From NCBI RefSeq assembly GCF_900142205.1, contig NZ_FRAA01000001.1:1200796-1264795 (forward strand): a DNA stretch of 64,000 nucleotides, read 5' to 3'. Position 1 is the stretch's first letter, and each line of letters begins with the position of its first letter. The notes below the pieces were generated by a model. That model saw only the letters and a list, made by a program, of their open reading frames with translations. It did no database searches and was not told where the DNA came from. The position numbers and the translations under genes are program-made. Positions 19,341 through 27,595 of this stretch are shown here, piece after piece. Source of the DNA: Reichenbachiella agariperforans. GTDB lineage: Bacteria; Bacteroidota; Bacteroidia; Cytophagales; Cyclobacteriaceae.

Positions 19341-22300
19341 TTAGTTTAAGTCTACCCAAGCACCACCTGCTCTTCCCTGAAACTTGCTTGTTGTTGTGTT
19401 GTATATCATCAGACCATCAGCAGGAGATGCTATCTCATCACGCTCTGTTGTCGTCATTCTAGGTAGCAAGAATCCCCCTGTGGTAGAGCTAACTTCGAGC
19501 ACAGCACTCGCATCTGGCGTGTCTGTAAATATCCCTACGTTTTCATTATTGGCGTGAATAGCGGTTTTGGGTTCATCCTTCCCTATCACATAGGTTTGAA
19601 AGTAATTGTCACCGTATGTAAAATTACCCGTAACGTTGCCCATAGCTATACCACCTGAATATTCATCTCCAGAATTTGCTATCATGTATATTTTATAGGA
19701 TGTATCCGAGATGGCGATACTGATTGTATATTTTTGACCGGCCACTATGTTCACCTCCTCCGACAATGTCACATCGGCTGTCACCAATTGATTGGAGGTT
19801 GAGGGGTTGATCGTGGCGGTATAAAGAACAGTACCTGATAATGACTGTCCGCTTCTGATCGTTAAAGTATAGGTACCCTGCGAATTGTTTTGAACGGCGT
19901 ACCTCATTCTTACTCTGGTTAACACACCTGAGCTTTCGGCTGTAAACGACTGGCCTATTTTCGTTTCTACTGGTAGCTGAGCATTATAATTAGAAGGATT
20001 GAAGTGCGCGCTTAATGATGATGACCCTGCGTAATCCAACACTTCGAAGTTGATATTGCCTTGGGAATCGTATGACTGTAAATTTTGATCCACGTACGCT
20101 TTAGTCGCTGCATCTTGCGCATTGCTTGGATCAGCCAGATTCGTGATGGCAACACCCCCGGCATTGGCACCTTGACTAAGTACATTGCTCAAGTTTTGCT
20201 CATCCGTATCCGTATCTACCGTTTCGCCTACCCAAGCTGATCCATTGTACTTATTGATTTCATTATCCTCTGTATTGTAAACCAATAATCCTGCGGCCGG
20301 TGAGGATATCGCATCTCGTTCTGCAGGGGTCATTCTAGGAATGAGGAGACCCTTTTCTGTAGATGATATATCCAATGCGGCACTTGCGTGAGGTGATTTT
20401 GTGCCAATTCCCACATTGAAATTATCATCGACCAGTAATCCGGCTATTGCAGGCGTCTTCACGTATGTTTTAAACTTAATGTCATTTGCTGGCTGTATAG
20501 TACCGTTATGGTACATGGCGCCATCATCATATACATTAGCGGCTGCACTTCCAGCCCTTATATTGGCATCTTCACCAGCCACTACTCTAAATGTAAAAGT
20601 ACTGCCAGGTTCTACCGAGATAGGAGTAGAAAATTGATGCGATGATACTTCAGGATTGTAAGCCAATGTAACGGCTTCTGAAATAAGCTGAGATCCTCCA
20701 TATCCTTCACCTTTATAAACCGAAATGGTAAAATCTGAATTAGGGTCCATTTGAGTCAGCTGAAATTCAATTCGTGTTAATTCACCTAAATTATTAACGA
20801 TGAATGATTGCCCAAAATCTGTAGAAACGCTATTACCGATAGATGTCGGCTGATCTACATCAACTACTTCTGTAGCTGCTTTGGCAATTTCAAAATCACC
20901 CTCTGCATTGGTATTGGCACCAGCGACCTGCGTATCTACATAACTTTTGGTCACAGCATGTGCATCCTCCGTCGGATCATCAAGAGACAAATTACCATCT
21001 AATAAAGCATCTCCACTTTTATACACTGTAAATGCATCAGATTTGGCTCCTGATTCCCCGTTTCCGATGACGAATGCTCTATCGGTATCATCTCCTGCAG
21101 GTATGTAGTCCGTATTGTAGGCTCCTACCGCAAGCTCGCTTTCAGATCGAGCAGTGGTATGGTACCCAATAGAAGTAGCGTTTGATCCAGACGCGGTAGT
21201 CGTATACCCCATTGCGATTGAATTTAATCCACTCGCATTATTGTATTGACCTATTGCGATGGCGTATTCTTCCGTCGCCCTCGCATCAGTACCGATAGCG
21301 ATGGCTCCACTGGCAGTGGCTTCATTGTTATTTCCTATCGCTGCAGTAGCATATTGACTAGCTGTATTGTCGGCACCTAGTGCGACCGAGTGATTGCCTA
21401 CATGGGCATCATCCCATTGATCTGCACTCGCTGATCCTGCCCTAAAGGCTGCTTTGCCTTTGTCAAAAAACATGCGGCTATTGTCGTCACTCGTAGTATT
21501 GTCATCTGCGAGTTGGCTAGAGCCGAACACAAAATTATCATTTGTATCTCCAGCGGAGATCACATCGGCTGTTTCTGAGAAAGCGCCTAGGTCATGGCTG
21601 TCTACATAGTTTTTAGTAGCCGCATCTTGGGCACTTAGCGGATCAGCTAAGTTGGTGATGGTAGTCTCATTGGCATCAGCTCCATTTCCAAGCACGTCGG
21701 CCAAGTCCTGAGCATCTGTATCATCCATGAAAGCCGAAAGATCCACCGTACCGCCATCCTCAAGGGTAAGAATATTTCCCTCCAGACTTATCGCTTGATC
21801 GTCTGACGCTGATGTCAGGTATCCATTGTTGGCTACAAAAGCGTCCACCTCTGTTTCGGAAAGCTGCGTATTGGTATCTGTGTCATCCATGAAGGCCGAA
21901 AGATCCACCGTACCGCCATCCTCAAGGGTAAGAATATTTCCCTCCAGACTTATCGCTTGATCGTCTGACGCTGATGTCAGGTATCCATTGTTGGCTACAA
22001 ATGCGTCCACCTCTGTTTCGGAAAGCTGCGTATTGGTATCTGTATCATCCATGAAGGCCGAAAGATCCACCGTACCGCCATCTTCTAATGTAAGTGTGGT
22101 TCCATCAAGGCGAATGGCTTGATCGTCTGTATTTGCACCAAGGACTCCCAAATCGACAGAATTTCCTCCTGATATGGATAAGCTACCACCCTCCAAACTC
22201 AAGTTTTGCTCATCTTTGTTATCCAAATACCCAGAAAGATCAACCTCACCTCCATTTTCAAGTGTGAGCGTATGATCTGAAAGACTCATCGTTTGGCTGT

Positions 22301-22898
22301 CTGTCCCTGTACCATCCTGAAGGCTACTTAGATCGATGGTATTCCCATCAGAAATAGATAGTTCCGTCCCAGCTAAGGCAAGCGTTTGATCATCGGTGTT
22401 TGCACCTAAAGAACCCAAATCAACAGCGTTTCCATCACTTATTTCTAATACTGATCCAGTGAGTGAAAGACTTTGAAGTTCGTTGGTCACATCAGCATCA
22501 GCATCCTCACCATACAGCGCATAGGGCACAGCTGATAGTTCGGCTGTGCCAAAATCTTCGTATCCACTACCGAGATCAACCTCTACCTTCAAAAAGTAAT
22601 TGGCTACACTCCAATCTATGGCTGAAAACACACCAGAAAGAGCAGCACCTTTCCCGACTTTGGCCTGAATCAGACCATGGGCATTCGTGCTAATGGTATG
22701 CTCCTCCGCGTACACTGTACTGCCAGTTTCACCACCTGACAAAAGAGTGAACCTAACCTCGACAGACTTATTGGCTATAGACTCCCCCTCAGCATTTCTT
22801 AAGACCCCTTGATAATCCAGACTCTGAGAAGTCTGGGCGACAGCTACAGATCCCAGCGCCAATAGGAAGATTGTTATTAGTGTAAATAATCTATTCAT
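19341..22898 (-). CDS. large repetitive YadA-head/fibre surface protein
   Basis: 1185 residues. A signal peptide (TIFLLALGSVAVAQTSQSLD) is followed by a beta-domain common in Bacteroidota fibre proteins (YQGVLRNAEGESIANKSVEV). Residues about 150-430 are short beta-repeats of the form LSLEGGSLSISGGNSVDLG, including a 54-residue block present twice (DNA period 162 bp). About 510-620 is a YadA/hyperadhesin-like head with YAIAIGQYNNASGLNSIAMG-type repeats. Two similar jelly-roll-like modules follow (about 690-790 and 960-1085), each before a GLLIPRMTPAERDAISSP-type module typical of Bacteroidota tail-fibre-like proteins. No T9SS tail; probably a surface fibre. It is 28 bp downstream of the small T9SS gene. 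Confidence 0.85.
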   Translation of the reverse strand: MNRLFTLITIFLLALGSVAVAQTSQSLDYQGVLRNAEGESIANKSVEVRFTLLSGGETGSTVYAEEHTISTNAHGLIQAKVGKGAALSGVFSAIDWSVANYFLKVEVDLGSGYEDFGTAELSAVPYALYGEDADADVTNELQSLSLTGSVLEISDGNAVDLGSLGANTDDQTLALAGTELSISDGNTIDLSSLQDGTGTDSQTMSLSDHTLTLENGGEVDLSGYLDNKDEQNLSLEGGSLSISGGNSVDLGVLGANTDDQAIRLDGTTLTLEDGGTVDLSAFMDDTDTNTQLSETEVDAFVANNGYLTSASDDQAISLEGNILTLEDGGTVDLSAFMDDTDTNTQLSETEVDAFVANNGYLTSASDDQAISLEGNILTLEDGGTVDLSAFMDDTDAQDLADVLGNGADANETTITNLADPLSAQDAATKNYVDSHDLGAFSETADVISAGDTNDNFVFGSSQLADDNTTSDDNSRMFFDKGKAAFRAGSASADQWDDAHVGNHSVALGADNTASQYATAAIGNNNEATASGAIAIGTDARATEEYAIAIGQYNNASGLNSIAMGYTTTASGSNATSIGYHTTARSESELAVGAYNTDYIPAGDDTDRAFVIGNGESGAKSDAFTVYKSGDALLDGNLSLDDPTEDAHAVTKSYVDTQVAGANTNAEGDFEIAKAATEVVDVDQPTSIGNSVSTDFGQSFIVNNLGELTRIEFQLTQMDPNSDFTISVYKGEGYGGSQLISEAVTLAYNPEVSSHQFSTPISVEPGSTFTFRVVAGEDANIRAGSAAANVYDDGAMYHNGTIQPANDIKFKTYVKTPAIAGLLVDDNFNVGIGTKSPHASAALDISSTEKGLLIPRMTPAERDAISSPAAGLLVYNTEDNEINKYNGSAWVGETVDTDTDEQNLSNVLSQGANAGGVAITNLADPSNAQDAATKAYVDQNLQSYDSQGNINFEVLDYAGSSSLSAHFNPSNYNAQLPVETKIGQSFTAESSGVLTRVRMRYAVQNNSQGTYTLTIRSGQSLSGTVLYTATINPSTSNQLVTADVTLSEEVNIVAGQKYTISIAISDTSYKIYMIANSGDEYSGGIAMGNVTGNFTYGDNYFQTYVIGKDEPKTAIHANNENVGIFTDTPDASAVLEVSSTTGGFLLPRMTTTERDEIASPADGLMIYNTTTSKFQGRAGGAWVDLN
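21721..22084 (-). repeat. 162-bp direct tandem repeat inside the fibre gene
   Basis: Units begin TCATCCATGA at 21721, 21883 and 22045, exactly 162 bp (54 codons) apart. The first two units are almost identical with a few single-base changes; the third is partial and fades after about 40 bp. The in-frame length and near-identity indicate recent duplication and potential for length variation. Confidence 0.92.
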
Positions 22899-22926
22899 GA
22901 TTATGTGATTATGATTTATGAAAATT

Positions 22927-23412
22927 CTATTTCTTAATGATTTTGTGTTCGTATATATGTTGGTCAGTTCTGACTATGAGGACATAGACCCCCACTGCCA
23001 TTTCGGTAAAATCTATCCTACCCTCTAGGTTCGACTTCCAGTCGTCAAACTCATAGCGTTCTCTGCCATCAAGGCTGTATATACTCACGCTTGTCACTTC
23101 ATTGTTCCCTTCTTTTATCTGGACAAAATCCACTGTAGGGTTAGGGTAGACTTCTATCGTCGTGTGAGCGCTATTGATAACTTCTAACACCTCCATGACT
23201 TGACTCGGTATTGGCTGGTGAATACCCGATATCAGTACATTATCATCACCAGCGCTGTAGGAGACAGTTTGCCCTACTGTCCAGCTCAGCATAGCCGAAG
23301 ATCCAACAGTAGACGCATTAGCGCTAGAGAGCGTATGTGGTGAAATACTCTGAGCCCAGGACAGCAAAGGGGTGGTGAGTAAAAAGATGAGATAAATAGT
23401 GTGCTGTTTCAT
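22927..23412 (-). CDS. small secreted protein with T9SS type A sorting tail
   Basis: 161 residues. A signal peptide (IYLIFLLTTPLLSWAQS) is followed by a short beta segment common to small Bacteroidota exported proteins (SAMLSWTVGQTVSY ... ISGIHQPI) and a Por secretion C-terminal domain: IEVYPNPTVDFVQI (about 90), SVSIYSLDGRE, AVGVYVLIV and a Lys-rich end HKIIKK. The tail directs export through the type IX system and cell-surface attachment. The protein has almost no body of its own between signal and tail. It sits 28 bp upstream of the fibre gene, so the pair is probably one transcript, and a surface partnership is plausible. Confidence 0.88.
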   Translation of the reverse strand: MKQHTIYLIFLLTTPLLSWAQSISPHTLSSANASTVGSSAMLSWTVGQTVSYSAGDDNVLISGIHQPIPSQVMEVLEVINSAHTTIEVYPNPTVDFVQIKEGNNEVTSVSIYSLDGRERYEFDDWKSNLEGRIDFTEMAVGVYVLIVRTDQHIYEHKIIKK

Positions 23413-23783
23413 TTCCTTTTTTTCACAAATAATCTCATTGCGAAAAAAATCAGCAACTTTTTGTGGTGAACCCGCCGTTTTCTGTGGCGAACCCCCTCCT
23501 AGTCCTAAAAATGTGTTTTAGACGCGCTTCACTATCCAGATCGCTGTTCCGTCAGGTTTTTGAAACAAAATCGGATCTGAACTGGCCTCCCGTCAGGTTT
23601 TTGAAGCGATATGGAATATGAACTGGTGCTCTGTCAGGTTTTTGGAGGTGTCAGCACCTCGTTCGTCTTGTCACTTTCGATCTATTACCCTATTTTACTT
23701 TCCATTACAGTTCAAAGCATGCTTCACATCAGATTCATTGAATAGAGCAGGCTTTGATAAGAAAAAGAATTAAAAAAATATAA
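23413..23783. other. non-coding region with short repeats, left edge of the island
   Basis: It separates the minus-strand surface operon from the plus-strand cassettes. It holds a two-copy motif GTGGYGAACCC (23463 and 23484, 21 bp apart) and a 41-bp repeat (23551-23665). No gene is supported. Confidence 0.5.
23551..23665. repeat. 41-bp period direct repeat, about 2.5 copies
   Basis: GTCAGGTTTTTG starts at 23551, 23592 and 23633, exactly 41 bp apart. Units 1 and 2 also share TGAACTGG at the same offset; unit 3 diverges after about 14 bp and contains a small hairpin GAGGTG/CACCTC. The motif resembles the last unit of the 22-bp array near 27.9 kb. Confidence 0.75.
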
Positions 23784-23827
23784 TGCGGATATGTGACATG
23801 GTGTCACATATCCGGTTGTTATGTGGC
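23784..23827 (+). repeat. attC-like junction before cassette 1
   Basis: A perfect 13-bp hairpin (arms 23786-23798 and 23802-23814, CGGATATGTGACA / TGTCACATATCCG, loop TGG) leads into GTTG and the junction box GTTATGTGGC (23818-23827). It is 33/37 identical to the junction at 28280-28316. Confidence 0.6.
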
Positions 23828-23836
23828 ATTACTGCA

Positions 23837-24583
23837 ATGGGATTTAGAGACTACTTTACAAGGAACACAAGAAAAGGTCAGAGGAATGAGGAACTTCCTG
23901 TAGATAACAGTGAATTCCCAACTTCCAGCAATCCACAAGGTTTATGTCCGAGGTGTAACAAGCAATCCAGTTTTGATTTCATTGGTGAACTCCCTGCAAC
24001 CTTTAGCACAGTAACCAGAATAAGCGATTACGTAGAAAACAACAAAGACTACTTTGATAAGGTTAGTTCTCTAGTTTGCCGAAACTGCGATCAACCAACA
24101 ATTGTAATTGAAGAACGTCTAATTGGAGACTCCAAGGATCCCAGTGAATTCAAGGGTGGTAGAATTACTTGGAATGGTCTCTTTTGGTGGCCATTTCTGA
24201 ACATTGAGAACTCAGAAGAAATACCTGACCAAATCAGCTCAACACTAAACGAATCACGAATAACTCATGCGGTAAAATGTTATCGATCGTCAGCAGTTAT
24301 GGCTAGAAGAACTCTCGAAGCAATTGCTCATGATAAGGGAGAAACTAAAGGAACATTGGCGAACAGACTTGAATCTCTAACTAAGAAGGGGGTGCTGAGC
24401 CCTGCATTATCGGATTGGGCAAAGGAAGTTCGCTTGATCGGTAACTCTGGAGCACATTTTGATCCCCTCGAAGAGGTAACGCAAGACGATTCTAACCAAA
24501 TAATTGTTTTCATCGAAGAACTCATAAAATACCTCTACATCATGCCTTCTGAACTTGACAAAAGACGAAAAAAAGCCACATAA
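23837..24583 (+). CDS. DUF4145 domain protein with zinc ribbon (cassette 1)
   Basis: 248 residues from the ATG at 23837. The in-frame ATG at 23783 lies within the preceding hairpin and is rejected. Paired cysteines in CPRCNKQS and CRNCDQPT (about 37 and 96) form a probable zinc ribbon. The C-terminal half is a helical DUF4145 domain (SAVMARRTLEAIAHDKG, about 155-171; EVRLIGNSGAHFDP, about 204-217), a HEPN-like fold often attached to restriction or defence systems and sometimes stand-alone. The GNSGAH motif is well preserved. No partner gene is adjacent. The stop codon overlaps the start of the attC-like site at 24575. Confidence 0.8.
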   Translation: MGFRDYFTRNTRKGQRNEELPVDNSEFPTSSNPQGLCPRCNKQSSFDFIGELPATFSTVTRISDYVENNKDYFDKVSSLVCRNCDQPTIVIEERLIGDSKDPSEFKGGRITWNGLFWWPFLNIENSEEIPDQISSTLNESRITHAVKCYRSSAVMARRTLEAIAHDKGETKGTLANRLESLTKKGVLSPALSDWAKEVRLIGNSGAHFDPLEEVTQDDSNQIIVFIEELIKYLYIMPSELDKRRKKAT

Positions 24584-24746
24584 CAAAAGATAAATAAACA
24601 TAGGGCTGACCTGCAATTCGAAAATTCATCGGATTCTGGAGAGTCCGCCAAGTATAATTTAAATTTAGAAATCGGTCTTGGCTCGTAGGTCAATGAAAGC
24701 AAGGTGCTATTCAATCCCTACGTTTTTTATCAAGGCGTTACCATTC
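24575..24746 (+). repeat. attC-like site 1 (cassette 1/2 junction)
   Basis: R-double-prime GCCACATAAC (24575-24584) is the exact complement of cassette 1's own front GTTATGTGGC at 23818. A 4-nt spacer precedes L-double-prime at 24589-24605 (GATAAATAAACATAGGG), which pairs with CCCTACGTTTTTTATC at 24716-24731 with one bulge and one G-U. A 5-nt spacer AAGGC then leads to the junction GTTACCATTC (24737-24746). Total 172 bp, longer than most attC sites. Confidence 0.6.
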
Positions 24747-24770
24747 ATTGATTGCATAATTTTCGGCATT

Positions 24771-25682
24771 ATGAAAAAAATCCAATTCACTTTATTTATT
24801 CTACTAGTTGCTAGTTCTGTTTTCTCCCAAGACAAACTTCATAACACCGCAAGCAAGGAACTTAAAGAAGGGTATGATTACTACTACAAAGGTATTTCTC
24901 CATTGCTTTTTGCGATAAGAAACAATTATTCCGACAGTGCAAAAGCTTTGATAGATAAAAAAGTGGGAATCAATGAACTCGACAGGAAGGGAGACTCTCC
25001 TTTAATGTACGCATTGAATTTTAATCAACCAGATATTGCTCAACTACTCATTGATAACGGTGCGAAAATTAATATTGTTGGCTTAGACAATTGGACGCCT
25101 CTAGCTCTAGCCATAAGTAACAAGCATACTTCTGTAGCAGAGAACTTAATTAGTTTAGGAGCGGATGTTAACATCAGAATTGATGACCGGTCAATAACTC
25201 CGTTAATGATGGCAATAGGAAATCAGCAGCCTGAACTTACCTCTTTACTAATTCGCAAAGGAGCGAATATCAATTTGAGCGATTCGGATGGCTGGACACC
25301 TTTAATGTACGCGATTAAATTCGACCAATTACAAAGTGTAAACCTTCTGATTGAAACTGGAGCTAAAATTAACCAAGTCAATGAGTACAATTGGAGTGAA
25401 CTAACTTTTGCTGTACGAAACAATAAATATGACATCTCTAAAAAACTTTTAGATATTGGTTCTGACGTTAGCATAAGGGATACTGATAATTGGACATTAT
25501 TGATGTTTGCAGGTCAATATTCAACTGCATTAATGACAGAACTGCTGATAAATAAAGGCGCAATTACAGACTATAGCTCTAAAGACTATAAACGAACCCT
25601 GAAGGCCATTAAGGGAAACCCTGAAAAAGATGAAATTGAAAAACTCATAATGTCTCAAATGAAAAAGAATGGTAACAATTGA
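24771..25682 (+). CDS. secreted ankyrin-repeat protein (cassette 2)
   Basis: 303 residues from the ATG at 24771, which opens a signal peptide (KKIQFTLFILLVASSVFSQD). An upstream ATG at 24678 would run through the attC-like site and is rejected. The body is about seven ankyrin repeats with the TPLxxAIxxxxxxxAxxLLxxGAxxN pattern (SPLMYALNFNQPDIAQLLID; TPLALAISNKHTSVAENLIS; TPLMYAIKFDQLQSVNLLIE). Exported ankyrin proteins act as binding scaffolds and in some bacteria neutralise partner toxins, but no partner is visible here. The final codons contain the complementary box of the next site. Confidence 0.85.
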   Translation: MKKIQFTLFILLVASSVFSQDKLHNTASKELKEGYDYYYKGISPLLFAIRNNYSDSAKALIDKKVGINELDRKGDSPLMYALNFNQPDIAQLLIDNGAKINIVGLDNWTPLALAISNKHTSVAENLISLGADVNIRIDDRSITPLMMAIGNQQPELTSLLIRKGANINLSDSDGWTPLMYAIKFDQLQSVNLLIETGAKINQVNEYNWSELTFAVRNNKYDISKKLLDIGSDVSIRDTDNWTLLMFAGQYSTALMTELLINKGAITDYSSKDYKRTLKAIKGNPEKDEIEKLIMSQMKKNGNN

Positions 25683-25866
25683 TATGAGATGCATGGCGGT
25701 TTAGCGGAAATGGAGAGTACAGCTGTTTTTGCAAGCCCCGCCGATTCTGCGCTGCGCCTCATGAGGAATCAAAAATGTATGAGCCGAATCGCAGATTCGG
25801 CTATATTAGCATCCGAAACGAACAAAATATAAAACGCCACGACACCATATCTTGGCGTTGTGCTTC
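25667..25866 (+). repeat. attC-like site 2 (cassette 2/3 junction)
   Basis: R-double-prime GAATGGTAAC (25667-25676, inside the last codons of the ankyrin gene) is the exact complement of that cassette's front GTTACCATTC at 24737. Spacer AATT, then GATATG (25681-25686) pairs with CATATC (25846-25851). Pairing continues imperfectly outward. A 5-nt spacer leads to the junction GTTGTGCTTC (25857-25866). A 9-bp hairpin AGCCGAATC/GATTCGGCT forms inside the variable part. Confidence 0.6.
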
Positions 25867-25880
25867 ATTAGTGAATCCCT

Positions 25881-27257
25881 ATGAAATTTAACAAAGCCTA
25901 CAAAGGAGAGTTTCTAATTCCTGGTGAGGAAAAGAACATTGTGTTCGGTGTTTTGAAATTTCTCAACGGAACAGCCTATATTGATCTTTTTGGTCATTTC
26001 CATACAAAACAGGACTACAAACCAAATGTTAAGCTGATTTATGGACATTTAGACAACGGTGAATCTTGCATTTTTTTTAACTGCAAACTAAAACCGCCAC
26101 ACCCTATTCATCGGACCGACTTTATCAACTTCGAATACTTTATTTATGCTCCGACACATATACTAACAGGAGATCCAGAGAATAAAATTGAGTTCAATGC
26201 GCTGAATTTTCGCATGGATTACCTAACAGTCTGGACAGGAATCAATGTTTTTGAGTCTTTTTACGAAGGAGAGAAAGTCGCTGGTGTCAAAAGGATAACC
26301 AAAGACATTGATGATCTAATTTTATTCAAAAATGAGGATTTTGAACTACGTGTGACTCATGTTCATTCAGTCCCATTAATAAATCCTTATGCTGAGTATA
26401 AACTTGAGCAAGAGTCATGGCTTTATAGTGACATGAAAACACATCTCACCTTCAGTGAAGTTTTCACTTTCCTAAAAGAAATTGAAGATATTTTTGTCTT
26501 GTTGATTGGAACTGATGTTAGGATAACAACACCTATTACAATTTACTCTACTGATGAAAAAAGTTACTATTGTTATAGGAATGGACGAAATCTAAGAATT
26601 GACCCCATAACACATAGTGAAGACAATCCTAGCTTTCACGAACCTCTCATTAATCTTAATTCACTTAAGGAGCAAACAGAGCTCACCAATTTCTTCGAGT
26701 GTTGGCAAACCATAAGAGTCAGCCATGAATATTCCATTGACAAAATAGTCCAAGCATTGAGATGTGAAAACTCTAATCCAGAAGGCACATTCTTGGATTT
26801 AGTGTTTGCGCTCGAAAAAATGATAGAAAAAGACATGCCATCTTCTGTTATTGCTCGAGAACTCACACCCAAAGACCTAAAACATATTTCCATATTGGAG
26901 GGGAATGGAATTGAAAAAAATACTATTGACTACCTAAAAACACGAATTAAGAAAATTAATGCATCTTCCCTCAAGGACAAAATCCTGAAGTTTCTTGAGA
27001 AAAACAGGACTCATATAGAAAAGGTAATAGCCATTGAGTATGAATTATTCATAAATAAGCTTGTTGATAGTCGAAATAATCTAGCTCATTTATGCAAAAA
27101 CTGCGAGTACCAGATGACCCCCTCTGAATTTCCAAATTTCAATAAGCAACTTTTGATGCTTCTATTAATTTTAACCTTTGATAAGATGAACATCAAACCT
27201 GATTACATGGCAACTATACTAAAGCGTAATTCGAAATTTCACTTGAAGGAATACTAA
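25881..27257 (+). CDS. ApeA-like HEPN protein, candidate anti-phage nuclease (cassette 3)
   Basis: 458 residues. The N-terminus (KAYKGEFLIPGEEKNIVFGV, then TAYIDLFGHF and IYGHLDNGE) matches the beta-rich first domain of ApeA-type defence proteins, in which a LPG-like turn opens a domain of short strands. The C-terminus is helical and carries SRNNLAHLC (about 395-403), an R-x4-H HEPN RNase motif. ApeA proteins are single-gene abortive-infection systems thought to cleave RNA on phage infection. The protein has no signal peptide and stands alone in its cassette, consistent with a one-gene system. Family assignment is by motif reading, not a profile search. Confidence 0.65.
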   Translation: MKFNKAYKGEFLIPGEEKNIVFGVLKFLNGTAYIDLFGHFHTKQDYKPNVKLIYGHLDNGESCIFFNCKLKPPHPIHRTDFINFEYFIYAPTHILTGDPENKIEFNALNFRMDYLTVWTGINVFESFYEGEKVAGVKRITKDIDDLILFKNEDFELRVTHVHSVPLINPYAEYKLEQESWLYSDMKTHLTFSEVFTFLKEIEDIFVLLIGTDVRITTPITIYSTDEKSYYCYRNGRNLRIDPITHSEDNPSFHEPLINLNSLKEQTELTNFFECWQTIRVSHEYSIDKIVQALRCENSNPEGTFLDLVFALEKMIEKDMPSSVIARELTPKDLKHISILEGNGIEKNTIDYLKTRIKKINASSLKDKILKFLEKNRTHIEKVIAIEYELFINKLVDSRNNLAHLCKNCEYQMTPSEFPNFNKQLLMLLLILTFDKMNIKPDYMATILKRNSKFHLKEY

Positions 27258-27271
27258 ACGAAAACATAATC

Positions 27272-27334
27272 GAGTAGACGGCTGACGGTCAAATGACCGC
27301 CAGTACGCTTCTCAGATCACCAGATCCTTTCTTC
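27272..27334 (+). repeat. 63-bp dispersed repeat, copy A (attC-like left half)
   Basis: Starts 15 bp after the ApeA-like gene and is 58/63 identical to 29120-29182 after the aminopeptidase gene. It contains an imperfect 10-bp hairpin CTGACGGTCA / TGACCGCCAG with an AA loop. The position directly after each gene suggests the left half of an attC-type site. Confidence 0.75.
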
Positions 27335-27595
27335 GTCAGGACAGGCCAAGCAGTTCTCAATCCTTACCCCTACAGGCCAGCTCCTCGCTAAAAACGTCTA
27401 ACAGATATTTTCTTTACGCTCCACCCCAGTTCCTCTTCGTTGGAATCGAGTTTTGCAGTCTCGCTTTCATCCAACCAACTGCTAAATTTTAGCTTGGCTT
27501 TCATGGAGAACAGATCTACTAACAAGGAATAACTGAAAGAGGAATTTCAAGCAAAATTAAAATCAGCTGAGTACGTAACATCAAGAATAAACACC

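Noticed and set aside
23783-23836. upstream ATG for the DUF4145 gene
   Set aside because: It would translate the attC-like hairpin; the ATG at 23837 begins beyond it.
24678-24770. upstream ATG for the ankyrin gene
   Set aside because: It runs through attC-like site 1 and hides a good signal peptide beginning at 24771.
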